A stretch of DNA of 64,000 nt from Candidatus Hartigia pinicola (GTDB lineage: Bacteria; Pseudomonadota; Gammaproteobacteria; Enterobacterales; Enterobacteriaceae): assembly GCA_020541205.1 (NCBI GenBank), contig CP048208.1, forward strand, positions 1,426,001-1,490,000, given 5' to 3'. Below, in pieces: positions 48,101 through 58,029 of this stretch. The notes under the pieces were generated by a model. It did not search any database, was not told where the DNA came from, and saw nothing but the letters and a program-made list of their open reading frames with translations. A program made the position numbers and the translations under genes. The number at the start of each line of letters is the position of its first letter. The stretch's first letter is position 1.

Positions 48101-50896
48101 ATGACTAAAATAGCAGAAAACCCATTTATTTTAGTAGATGGTTCATCTTATCTATACCGTGCTTATCATGCATGTCCATTAATGACTAATACTGCTGGTG
48201 AATCAACCGGAGCAATGTATGGCGTGATCAACATGCTACGTAGCTTACTTGTACAATACAAACCAAGTCATATGGCTGTTGTTTTTGATGCAAAGGGTAA
48301 AACCTTTCGTGATAAACTGTTTCATGGTTATAAATCCCATCGCCCTCCCATGCCTAATGATCTCCAAGAACAAGTAGCGCCCTTACATAAAATAATTAAA
48401 GCAATGGGACTACCATTGCTAGTAGTTTCAGGTGTCGAAGCTGACGATGTAATCGGTACACTTGCACAACAAGTTAGTCTAAAAAATATACCCGTATTAA
48501 TCAGCACGAATGACAAAGATATGGCGCAACTGGTTGATCCACATATTACTTTAATTAACACAATGAATAATACAATCCTAGACCCTAAAGAAGTTGAAAA
48601 AAAATATAGTGTTCCACCTGAGTTAATCATTGATTTTTTTGCATTAATGGGCGATTCTTCAGATAATATTCCAGGTGTTCCGGGAATTGGTCAAAAAACA
48701 GCATTGTCACTATTGAAAGGAATTGGAAATTTAGAAAAAATCTATAACTCTTTGGATAATATTGCAGCTTTAAAGTTTAGAGGTTCAAAAACCTTAGCTC
48801 TAAAAATGAAAAAAAATCGTGAATTAGCATTTCTTTCTTATCAACTTGCAACTATTAAAACAGATATTCATCTTAAAAAAAGCTATAAAGAACTTGCGGT
48901 AAAAGAATTAAATACTCATAAACTTTATCAATTATTTAGTCGTTATGAATTCAAACGCTTACTAACAAATATTGAAAGTGGAATTTGGATGAATAGCACA
49001 CGAAACAATAGTACGACTCTACTAGAAAATACTGTTGAAAAAAATATCCAATCCACTGTTATCACTCAACCAACACTAAATACAAAAAATTATGAAATAA
49101 TTTTAAAAAACATAGATTTTGAGCGTTGGTTAGAAAAGCTAGCGTCAGCTCCAATGTTTTCTTTTAATACTGAAATAGATAGTCTAAGCAGACAAGAAGC
49201 GCGTTTAGTTGGGATATCATTTTCCATAAAGCCAGGTCATGCAGCCTATCTACCAATAGGTCATGACTATATTAATGCACCTGTTCAGCTACCTATAGAT
49301 AAAGTGATGACTGCAATAAAGCCAATACTGGAAAACAGACAAATATTAAAAATTGGTCAAAATTTAAAAAATCATGCAAAAATTTTAGAAAACTATAACA
49401 TTAAACTTCAAGGTATTGAATTTGATATTATGCTAGAGTCCTACATATTAAGCAATCTAGCAGTTATGGAGCATGATAATATTAGTATTCTTGCTAAACG
49501 TCATTTGAATTATAAAACAACCTCTCTTGAAGACATCGCGGGAAAGAATAAAATACAACTAACATTTAACAAAATTACCCTTGAAAAAGCTGCAAATTAT
49601 GCAGCAGAAAATACCGCTGTAACTTTATTACTACATAAAATTCTTTTCCCTAAGCTTGAAGCAAAGCCAAAGCTAGCTAAAATCTTCCGAAATATTGAAA
49701 TGCTATTAGTACCTATATTAATAAAAATGGAACGTAAAGGCGTATTAATTGATGCTACTCTTTTAGCCTCACAATCTAAAGAAATTCAGAAGAGTTTAAT
49801 GAAACTAGAACAAGAAGCCTTTGAATTGGCAGGGGGAAAATTTAATCTTGGGTCACCACAACAATTACAGACCATTTTATTTACAAAACTAAAATTGCCT
49901 ATTATAAAGATAATGCCAACTGGGCGACCTTCAACTAATGAAAACGTTCTTGAGCAACTTGCACTGTACCATACATTGCCTAAATTATTGTTAAAATACC
50001 GTAATCTTTCAAAACTAAAATCAACCTACATAGATAAATTGCCGTTAATGATCAATTCAAAAACCCAGCGTGTACATACTTCTTATAAGCAAGCTGTTAC
50101 TGTAACCGGCCGCTTATCTTCACGTGATCCTAACTTACAAAACATTCCAATCAGAACAGAAGCAGGACGCCAGATTCGCCAAGCCTTTATCGCCCGTAAA
50201 GGATATAAAATTATGTCCGCAGACTATTCTCAAATCGAACTTCGCATTATAGCACATTTATCACAAGATATAGGGTTGTTACATGCATTTTCTGAAGATA
50301 AAGACATTCATAAAATTACTGCTGCTGAGATCTTTGATCTGTCAATTAATGATGTAACTAATGAACAACGACATAGTGCAAAAATAATTAATTTTGGTTT
50401 AATTTATGGCATGAGTGCTTTTGGATTATCTCGCCAGTTATCTATTGCACGTTGTGAAGCAAAACGTTATATAGATCTCTATTTTGAACGTTACCCCGGT
50501 GTACTAAGTTATATGAAAAATACAAGTAATCAAGCTTCTGAAAAAGGTTATGTTGAAACTTTAGAAGGTCGTCGATTATATATTGCAAACATTACATCTA
50601 CCAATCGAATACATTACAACACTGCAGAACGAGAAGCCATCAATGCACCAATACAAGGTACTGCAGCAGATATTATCAAAAAAGCAATGATAGCAATAGA
50701 AAACTGGTTAAAGGCAGAAAAACTTGAAACTGATATGTTGATGCAGGTGCACGATGAATTGGTTTTTGAAGTAAAAGAATCTGAAATTGATAAAGTTACA
50801 CAAAAAGTTTGTGAATTAATGAAGCAAACCATAAAACTTGATGTACCATTAAAAGTTAATGCATATGTCGGAAATAACTGGGATGAAGCGCATTAA
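48101..50896 (+). CDS. polA: DNA polymerase I, proofreading site lost
   Basis: Pol I fills gaps and removes RNA primers. The product is 931 residues (E. coli 928) with all three domains collinear. The 5' nuclease (1 to about 290) keeps its acidic residues: V-D13-G, A-D-D-V-I-G, N-D-K-D and M-G-D-S-S-D-N. The polymerase domain keeps motif A S-A-D-Y-S-Q-I-E-L-R, motif B R-x-S-A-K-I-I-N-F-G-L-I-Y-G and motif C Q-V-H-D-E-L. The 3'-5' exonuclease domain (about 330-520) is present in length, but its metal ligands are gone: N356 replaces D355, H425 replaces D424, and N504 replaces D501 (E. coli numbering). Tyr500 and Glu358 remain; D503 reads Ala506. Family knowledge says single changes at these Asp positions abolish proofreading, so this enzyme should be polymerase- and flap-competent but exonuclease-dead (inference). 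Confidence 0.97.
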   Translation: MTKIAENPFILVDGSSYLYRAYHACPLMTNTAGESTGAMYGVINMLRSLLVQYKPSHMAVVFDAKGKTFRDKLFHGYKSHRPPMPNDLQEQVAPLHKIIKAMGLPLLVVSGVEADDVIGTLAQQVSLKNIPVLISTNDKDMAQLVDPHITLINTMNNTILDPKEVEKKYSVPPELIIDFFALMGDSSDNIPGVPGIGQKTALSLLKGIGNLEKIYNSLDNIAALKFRGSKTLALKMKKNRELAFLSYQLATIKTDIHLKKSYKELAVKELNTHKLYQLFSRYEFKRLLTNIESGIWMNSTRNNSTTLLENTVEKNIQSTVITQPTLNTKNYEIILKNIDFERWLEKLASAPMFSFNTEIDSLSRQEARLVGISFSIKPGHAAYLPIGHDYINAPVQLPIDKVMTAIKPILENRQILKIGQNLKNHAKILENYNIKLQGIEFDIMLESYILSNLAVMEHDNISILAKRHLNYKTTSLEDIAGKNKIQLTFNKITLEKAANYAAENTAVTLLLHKILFPKLEAKPKLAKIFRNIEMLLVPILIKMERKGVLIDATLLASQSKEIQKSLMKLEQEAFELAGGKFNLGSPQQLQTILFTKLKLPIIKIMPTGRPSTNENVLEQLALYHTLPKLLLKYRNLSKLKSTYIDKLPLMINSKTQRVHTSYKQAVTVTGRLSSRDPNLQNIPIRTEAGRQIRQAFIARKGYKIMSADYSQIELRIIAHLSQDIGLLHAFSEDKDIHKITAAEIFDLSINDVTNEQRHSAKIINFGLIYGMSAFGLSRQLSIARCEAKRYIDLYFERYPGVLSYMKNTSNQASEKGYVETLEGRRLYIANITSTNRIHYNTAEREAINAPIQGTAADIIKKAMIAIENWLKAEKLETDMLMQVHDELVFEVKESEIDKVTQKVCELMKQTIKLDVPLKVNAYVGNNWDEAH

Positions 50897-52829
50897 AATC
50901 TGTTAATATGTTCATGATTAATATTTATTTAAATTGAACATATTTGATTATTTAATAATACTAATATAATCTCAATGACAGATTTAGTAATTCTAATAAG
51001 AGTCTTAACTACTATAGATTGAATAATAAACTTCACGTCCTTTATTAAAAATACATAATAACTATACTGAGTATCACAAACATAATTACAAGAAAATTTT
51101 TTCACTCTTAAACATCATAATAGGAGTTATTTAAAATCTTACTTCAAACGTAATTCTTTTCATATATTCTATTAACATATATCTACAAAAATTACATATA
51201 TTGAGAAGTATTAAATAAATGAAATCATGAAATAGTGAAATAGTAAATACTTACAGGTCGCAAATACACTTACTATTAGAAAATTAAATATTGTCATATA
51301 TTTGTAGGTTTTGTATTTATTTACCCTATAAACAGTTTTGATTCAAACTGACTAAATGGTATTGTTTACAAAACAAGTAAATAATAATAGTAAAATATTA
51401 TATACTTTAAAACATCATTAACAATGAAGTCAAACCTATTACAACAAGTATTAATATGATGAGATATTTTATTTGTAACAGATCAGCATGCTTATAAAAC
51501 TGTAGTAATGATTAATAAACGCAAGAGTTTAAACCCCTATATAAACTCATAAAAGATTATTATATAATATAGATAAAAAGTTTTGATATTAAATGATAAA
51601 TTGTGATAACAATTACTAATTGAATATAGAGCACTATAGTCAGAAAAAACTAAAATACAAACAAACAACTAACTAGCTAATGAGACTATATCAACATTCC
51701 TTTCATACGTAACAAATATGTTGAAATAACAATTGTATCAATAAAACATTTTCAAAAATGTATATTGTATACTAGGTATAATTATTTTTACTACAATAAC
51801 AAAACATAATGAATGCTATCTCATCAATGTTAGACTACTTTCGGGATAAAGCCATCAACTGTGGATTAACTTAGCTGAAAATATTACTAAATACGGAAGA
51901 ATTTAAAAAATTTTTCATATAATCTTTAAATTGTCAATCTAGAATTTATTGTGTTTATAGCGTGGAACAAATATTCAATAATTTTTAAAAAAATCACAAT
52001 GTAACTGAACTGATTAAAATTAACATAGCTATTGTCTCCTTAATTATCTTTTTTGCAATGAAATAACATGCTAAATTTAAGAATAATTCACATAATAAAA
52101 TAAAATTTTAAAAAAGTATGTTCTAAGAACATACGTAAATATGATCGTTCAGATTTTTCATATTTTTTAAAAATATCATCAGCTTAGTATATAAAATTAA
52201 GGCGGCTTATGTTAAGGTTAATTATCCTTCTGGAAATGTATACTTTTGTATCACAATCATTCATACACATATTAATGACATATCAAGTTCTAAAATATTA
52301 TTCATTAATTCTAGATCTTAATATACCATGTCGATATACTTATTCTATATCACTATGGTGATATTTATGTAATAAAATTGTAAAGTATAGGTTCTTCAAA
52401 TAAAAAGCCTCCATTGCAGACATTAATTTTTACAAGAAAATGAATTCCTAGAAGCCTTTTGATGAAATTTTTTAAAAAATTTACAGTAAGCAAGAATACT
52501 ATTATATCTTATTGAATTATCATAAGTACTCTTAATATATATACCCTAATACTTTAATCTCTCTATAATTAATTATTAAGGAAAGATTAAATATTTTAGT
52601 TATCTAATTGATATTGATATTTATTTTATTATTATCGATTGATAATCATACTTTATTTATTACTTATTTAATATAATTTATCTTAAATGATATTAAATAT
52701 ATGTTATTTATTCTACGTCTCCGTTTAAAGAATTCTATAACATAAACAAAAAAATATAACAATTATAGATTGCTATTATTTCTAATAATATCGTTGATCT
52801 ATTTTCTTATTAATTTAATTACATAATCC
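50897..52829. other. Decayed non-coding DNA between polA and tsaE
   Basis: About 1.9 kb without an open gene. Expected former occupants are spf RNA and engB after polA, and nnr (yjeF) before tsaE. I saw no Spot 42-like sequence and no nnr match. A possible engB trace on the minus strand is listed separately. Confidence 0.55.
51460..51890 (-). pseudogene. engB: Possible engB (yihA) remnant
   Basis: EngB/YihA is a ribosome-assembly GTPase encoded convergently with polA in enterobacteria. On the minus strand near 51885-51835, CAGCTAAGTTAAT resembles the codons of the Q-L-I-N segment. A following ATGGCTTTATCCCGAAAGTA resembles the codons of Y-G-Y-A-E-V in the G3 region (D-L-P-G-Y-G-Y-A-E-V). These are short nucleotide-level likenesses with a deletion between them, supported mainly by position. 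The boundaries are guesses from gene length. Confidence 0.3.
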
Positions 52830-53280
52830 ATGAAAAAACTGATTTTACAACTCGAAAGTGAAGAGAAAACTGTTTCGCTAGGTAAAATGATTGCAAGTTT
52901 CTGTAAAAAAAAGCTATTATTAATTTATATAGCGATCTAGGAACAGGGAAACAACATTTAGCCGTGGTTTTTTACAAAAATTAGGTTATGAAGGGCATGT
53001 TAAAAGTCCAACATATACATTAGTTGAATCTTATTACTTTCTTGATAAGAATATCTTTCATTTTGATCTTTATTGCTTAGTCGTTCCAGAAGAGCTAGAT
53101 TTTATTGGAATCAGAGACTATTCTTCACAAGAATCTATCTGGTTAATAGAATGGCCGCAGAACGGTCAAAGTTTTTTACCCAAAGCAGATCTTGAGATTT
53201 ACCTTACTTGCCAATATGAAGGACGTCAAGCTGAATTGATTGCTTTCTCTAAAAACGAAGAATCGTTGTTAGAAAAATGA
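52830..53280 (+). pseudogene. tsaE: tsaE (yjeE) with two frameshifts in the P-loop region
   Basis: TsaE is the ATPase partner of TsaB/TsaD in making t6A on ANN-decoding tRNAs. The gene starts at ATG 52830 (M-K-K-L-I-L-Q-L-E-S). A run of eight A at 52905-52912 shifts the frame, and the next frame continues with A-I-I-N-L-Y-S-D-L-G-T-G-K, the Walker A start. A second one-base loss at 52949-52951 falls in the Lys/Thr codons of the Walker A. The third frame then runs open to the stop at 53278: T-T-F-S-R-G-F-L, K-S-P-T-Y-T-L-V-E, F-H-F-D-L-Y, E-W-P-Q. Both lesions are one-base losses, so they do not compensate. Slippage on the A8 tract could rescue the first but hardly the second. The coding sequence is otherwise well kept, so inactivation is very recent or rescued. 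The stop overlaps an upstream in-frame ATG of amiB. Confidence 0.85.
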
Positions 53281-53306
53281 CAAGTAATTTAAGGAAACTT
53301 TTACTC

Positions 53307-54599
53307 ATGATGAACACATTAGCAATGAATATCATAAAAAAAAGTATATTTTCCTTCTTATGTATTTTAATAACTTTATCTTTATGCTTTCTATCTCAAG
53401 TAGTGCAAGCTACTACTAGAGCAGATATTCACGTTGATTATCATCTTTCAAAAGCACAGATCACATTAACTATCTCAAATGGTAGGCCTGATTATAAATA
53501 TTTTTCTTTACATTCACCAGAACGACTTGTCATTGACATCAAACAAAATGTTAAGATTATTAAATTACCAATAAAAATACCATCAGGAAATCTAGTTAAA
53601 GTAGTACGCACTAGTCAATCCCCGAATAAAAATAATAAACGAATCGTATTGGAATTATCCAAATCAGCAAAGATACAAGCTTCTCTTAAACAAGTTTCTG
53701 GACAATATCGAGTTGTATTTAGTCTTTTTTCCACTAAAAAAAAATCAGTATCTTTAAATAAAAAAGCTAAATCAATGCGAGCTATTAAAAAAAATGCATT
53801 ACCATCAACACAAAATAAATTACTTAAAATAAAAATGTCAACAGTAGCACTATCACCAATTAAAACAAATAAAAAAACATTACAGAGTTCTAAAAAAGTG
53901 ATAATTGCTATTGATGCAGGACATGGAGGTAAAGATCCTGGTGCAATTGGTAATCATGGCTATTCTGAAAAAAATGTTACATTAAGTATCGCTAGAAAAT
54001 TATATAAAAATCTTGCGTTAAATCCAATGTTTAAACCAGTCCTAACACGCAATGGTGACTATTTTATTTCAGTAAGAAAGCGTTCTGATGTCGCACGTAA
54101 GAAAGATGCTAATATGCTAATTTCTATCCATGCAGACTCTGCACCAAACAGGAACGTTCGTGGAGCTTCTATTTGGGTACTCTCTAATCGTAGAGCTCAC
54201 AATGAATTAGGTAACTGGCTCACACAACATAAAAAACAATCTGAACTACTAGGAGGCGTAGGAGAAGTATTAAGTAGAACTGATCCTTATTTAAGTAAAG
54301 TTATGCTAGATCTGCAATTTGGTCATTCTCAGCGTGTTGGTTATAATATGGCCCTCAAAGTTATTCAACAACTTAAGAAAATCGGAAATATTCACAAAAG
54401 TAGCCCGGAACATGCTAGTCTAGGCGTATTACGTTCACCTGATATTCCATCGTTTCTTATTGAAATAGGTTTTATTAGTAATGCTATAGAAGAAAAACTG
54501 CTAAAATCTAACCGTTATCAAAAAAAAATAGTTGAAGCAATTCATCAAGGATTAAGAGAATATTTCCTTGCTAATCCTTTACAAACTTATCTAAATTAA
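53307..54599 (+). CDS. amiB: N-acetylmuramoyl-L-alanine amidase AmiB
   Basis: AmiB cleaves the septal peptidoglycan stem to let daughter cells separate and is activated by EnvC. I place the start at the ATG-ATG at 53307, 11 bases after AAGGAA. The frame is also open from ATG 53277, which would overlap the tsaE stop. The signal peptide follows (I-I-K-K-S-I-F-S-F-L-C-I-L to V-V-Q-A). The AMIN domain occupies about residues 40-140, then a lysine-rich linker. The catalytic Amidase_3 domain has A-I-D-A-G-H-G-G-K-D (zinc His at about 206), the Glu in S-E-K-N-V-T, I-S-I-H-A-D-S-A-P-N, and the C-terminal Glu in F-L-I-E-I-G-F-I-S-N. Length is about 430 residues (E. coli 445). With amiC decayed nearby, it may be the main amidase left. 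mutL, formerly next, is decayed. Confidence 0.95.
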   Translation: MMNTLAMNIIKKSIFSFLCILITLSLCFLSQVVQATTRADIHVDYHLSKAQITLTISNGRPDYKYFSLHSPERLVIDIKQNVKIIKLPIKIPSGNLVKVVRTSQSPNKNNKRIVLELSKSAKIQASLKQVSGQYRVVFSLFSTKKKSVSLNKKAKSMRAIKKNALPSTQNKLLKIKMSTVALSPIKTNKKTLQSSKKVIIAIDAGHGGKDPGAIGNHGYSEKNVTLSIARKLYKNLALNPMFKPVLTRNGDYFISVRKRSDVARKKDANMLISIHADSAPNRNVRGASIWVLSNRRAHNELGNWLTQHKKQSELLGGVGEVLSRTDPYLSKVMLDLQFGHSQRVGYNMALKVIQQLKKIGNIHKSSPEHASLGVLRSPDIPSFLIEIGFISNAIEEKLLKSNRYQKKIVEAIHQGLREYFLANPLQTYLN

Positions 54600-54621
54600 A
54601 AGATAAGGTAAGAAGGTTAAT

Positions 54622-56500
54622 ATAGATATTATCGACTCAACTAGCCCATCAAATTTAGGCCAGTGAATTCATCGCAAGATCTTATTATCCGTATTAAAAA
54701 CTAACTGAAATAGAATCAATGTTAGAGTAATTAATATTCAAGATAGTAATATGAAATTAATTCCTATTCGAAACAATAAAATAGTGTGAAAAAATAATAA
54801 GTGAGATACTTTAAATCGGCATACTACAAGTACAATAATACCGATCGATAATTTTGAAGCTATTATAATCACTGAGTTTCATAAAAAAACGTTAGTAAAT
54901 AGATTAGTTCTGTTTCTTATTTTCTTTTGACCTCAAAATCAATGCAATAAGGTAATACATATAGAAACTCTTCACTGAAAAATGAAATATGACAGTGGTT
55001 GTAAAAACAATGTCTTCTCTCACCTATACACAAGTTTAGATACTTGATATATTTTATAATATACCAATACATAGTATATTTATACGAACTGAAAATGAAA
55101 TTTAGTCATATTAATGAAATTATCTGACATATAGCACTTGCTCCTCTGAATATTACGATGAATTTAAATAATACTTGTACACCTCATGATAAAACAAAGA
55201 ATTAAACTTGATTAAGCTACAAATGTGCTATTAAGTTTATACAAAAATACTAGTGAGCTCTTGGTAAAATACTAATATATTTATTAAAATACTAGAATAT
55301 TGTTTTTAAATAACTCCATTAATAATATGTAATATTATTATATAAATAGACTCATTATGCTATAATCAGTGAATTAACGAAATCATTCAACGAAATTATG
55401 AAAATCACTTTCATAGTAAATAACAAGCAGAATATATAATCTATTGGACTATTAATTTTCAATAAATTAATCTCAATGTCTACTCTATAAAACACGCGGA
55501 ACTTCTCTTATCTAAAAACAAATATATTAGTTTATGTATCAAGGTATAAAACATATTTAAGTATATAATTGTACCGAGTAATTCAAAAAAATGAAGCTTA
55601 TAATATATACACTAACAATCATGCTTCTTTAAGTAATAACTATTTTGTTTACACCCCAAAAATAATAACCGTCTATACACATTACATAAAAATGCACATA
55701 GACATAAAAGTTAATATTTTTTTCTAGATATAAATAACCTGATTCAATTTTATCCATTACTGTAAAGTCATAACAAAACAATAATAACTTTAAATCCAAA
55801 AAAAACTCATTTCAACTTTTATTAGTTAAATTATAATCGAGGAAAAGAACTACTCCATCAAAGATGAATGTTTTTCTATTAAAAAATAAATAATATAAAT
55901 TTTTATTTCTAACGAAAGAAATGCTAAACTCTCAATAATTTCTTTTTAATCAGTGACTAAAAAGATCAATAATTACTTATTTAGAGAAATTTTCACGCGT
56001 TATTTAAAAAAATAACATAAATTGAATCCTAATTAAAATTCATCTTCTTATCCTTAATAAAATCACATTACCTCTTGAGGTTACTGAAATTCTCGTCTAA
56101 TTGTAAGATATTAAAATTTTAAACGTCATTAACTCCGCTTCAGTTCTCACTTAAGTCTACTAGAATAATAATTGTTAAGAAAAACAATAAACTGTTGACA
56201 TTATTTAATATTAAAGACACGATGCTCTCATAAAGAGGCAATTACTTATGTAATCTCGTTTCCATTAAAAATCTAAAATTTATTCTGAATTTTTCTAATT
56301 TTCTCGATTGTTTCTCAGAAAAAAAATAATTATTTATTTTAATCTTATTAAATAATTCATGTACAAACTTTCACTAGGAGAATGATAAAAAAATTAAAGT
56401 TAAGCAAAAGTGGTGCAGTTGTTCAAAGAACTTAACCTGCTTTTCTATCAACTTATTAAAAACCTTCACTAAAATTATTATCGTTCATTCATTGATAATC
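54622..56500 (+). pseudogene. mutL: mutL pseudogene (mismatch repair)
   Basis: MutL couples mismatch recognition by MutS to strand cutting by MutH. It occupies the exact amiB-miaA slot, and the gap of about 1.9 kb equals the usual gene length (about 1,850 bases). At 54641-54680 the reading L-A-H-Q-I, a stop, A-S-E fits L-A-N-Q-I-A-A-G-E of the ATP-binding start. K-L-T-E-I-E-S-M-L-E fits K-E-L-V-E-N-S-L-D. M-K-L-I-P-I-R-N-N fits A-K-L-I-R-I-R-D-N. At about 54817-54860 R-H-T-T-S-T-I and F-E-A-I-I fit R-H-A-T-S-K-I and L-E-A-I-I. Stops occur throughout, and the catalytic Glu and the GHKL glycines are lost. The C-terminal half is less clear, and the 3' boundary is inferred from the miaA start. 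Confidence 0.93.
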
Positions 56501-56520
56501 TCTAGTAGCTATATTAACGC

Positions 56521-57480
56521 ATGAGTACTTTAGTAACTCCAAAAAAACCGGATGTCATATTCTTAATGGGGCCTACAGCCTCAGGTAAGACTGCATTAGC
56601 AATCACCTTATATCAATACTTACCAGTAGAGGTGATCAGTGTCGATTCTGCATTGATCTACCGTGGTATGGACATTGGTACAGCGAAGCCAACATCAGAG
56701 GAACTTACCCAAACTCCTCATCGCTTGATTGATATTCTTGATCCCTCAGTACCTTATTCTGCTGCTAACTTTCGACAAGATGTATTACAAGAAATGAATG
56801 AAATTATCGCTAAAGATAAAATTCCATTACTGGTAGGCGGTACAATGCTTTATTTCAAGGTATTGCTAGAAGGACTATCACCGTTACCTTCTACTGATCC
56901 TGATATTCATGCCGAGATTGAATTAATAGCAAAAAAACAAGGATGGTCTGAAATTCATCGACGTTTAGGATTAGTCGACCCACTAGCCGCCGCTAGAATT
57001 CATCCTAATAATTCACAAAAATTATCTCGTGCTTTAGGGGTGTATCTCATTTCAGGAAAAACTTTAACTGAAATGACGAAAATAACGGGTGAAAAATTAC
57101 CTTATAATGTTTTTCAGTTTGCTATAACACTTGAAAATCGTAAAATTCTACATCAACGTATTGAGAAACGCTTTTATCATATGCTCGATTCAGGTTTTGA
57201 GGAAGAAGTTCGTGCTCTTCATAAGCGTAGTGATTTACATATTAATTTACCCTCTATTCGTTGTGTCGGATACCGGCAAATGTGGTCATATTTAGAAGGA
57301 AACATACAGTATAATGAGATGATTTATCAGGGACTTTGTGCAACACGACAACTAGCTAAACGACAAATGACCTGGTTAAGAAACTGGGGTAACATTCATT
57401 GGTTAGATAATGAACAATCAAAGAAAGCACTTAAAGTTGTTATGCAAACTATCACTTTCAATAATTCAAATCGCATTTAA
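56521..57480 (+). CDS. miaA: tRNA dimethylallyltransferase MiaA
   Basis: MiaA adds the isopentenyl group to A37 of tRNAs that read codons starting with U, improving frame maintenance. It is 319 residues long (E. coli 316) and collinear. The P-loop is G-P-T-A-S-G-K-T at residues 17-24. Next come [16 protein letters not shown], the segment [10 protein letters not shown], and G-G-T-M-L-Y-F-K. The C-terminal tRNA-binding R-C-V-G-Y-R-Q-M-W and [13 protein letters not shown] are intact. No good Shine-Dalgarno sequence precedes the ATG; ancestrally it was translationally coupled to mutL, which is now dead. Next is hfq, 233 bases on. Cytoplasmic. Confidence 0.97.
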   Translation: MSTLVTPKKPDVIFLMGPTASGKTALAITLYQYLPVEVISVDSALIYRGMDIGTAKPTSEELTQTPHRLIDILDPSVPYSAANFRQDVLQEMNEIIAKDKIPLLVGGTMLYFKVLLEGLSPLPSTDPDIHAEIELIAKKQGWSEIHRRLGLVDPLAAARIHPNNSQKLSRALGVYLISGKTLTEMTKITGEKLPYNVFQFAITLENRKILHQRIEKRFYHMLDSGFEEEVRALHKRSDLHINLPSIRCVGYRQMWSYLEGNIQYNEMIYQGLCATRQLAKRQMTWLRNWGNIHWLDNEQSKKALKVVMQTITFNNSNRI

Positions 57481-57713
57481 ATAAAAACCTAAAATAATCT
57501 TAGGAATAATATAAAAACTGACGTAACTTAAGTGACTAAATAGTAACTAAATAATGGTAATATCCATTATAACTTAAAGTATCAGTAGTGTATTACTATA
57601 TAAAATATTACTTATGTATGTAATTAAAAACCTTCAGTACAATGTTTTAAATAACTAATTTTTTAAAATTATAAAGGTCTTATTTAAAAATAATAAAATA
57701 AGGAAAACACAAA

Positions 57714-58007
57714 ATGGCTAAGGGGCAATCTTTGCAAGATCCATTTCTGAATGCATTACGTCGTGAAAAGGTTCCTGTATCAATTTATTTAGTAAATGGT
57801 ATAAAATTACAAGGACAGATCGAATCTTTTGACCAGTTTGTTATTTTACTAAAAAACACGGTGAGCCAGATGCTTTATAAGCACGCGATTTCTACTGTAG
57901 TTCCTGCTCGCCCTATTTCTCATCATAGTGGTGGTGCAAGTGGTAAAAATAATAGCAACTATCATATTAACACTTTTACTCAGCAACATCACGAACCTAC
58001 TGAGTAA
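57714..58007 (+). CDS. hfq: RNA chaperone Hfq
   Basis: Hfq forms a hexameric Sm ring that pairs small RNAs with mRNAs. It is 97 residues (E. coli 102), with the Sm core (7-65) almost unchanged: [11 protein letters not shown], the proximal face S-F-D-Q-F-V and Y-K-H at 55-57, and the rim patch R-R-E-K (R-R-E-R in E. coli). The C-terminal tail is shortened and rich in His, Asn and Gln. AAGGA lies about 10 bases before the ATG. It is kept with miaA upstream, while hflX immediately downstream is decayed. Retention suggests some small-RNA regulation persists in this reduced genome (inference). Confidence 0.98.
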   Translation: MAKGQSLQDPFLNALRREKVPVSIYLVNGIKLQGQIESFDQFVILLKNTVSQMLYKHAISTVVPARPISHHSGGASGKNNSNYHINTFTQQHHEPTE

Positions 58008-58029
58008 TTCAGCTTGCACAGTAAAATTG

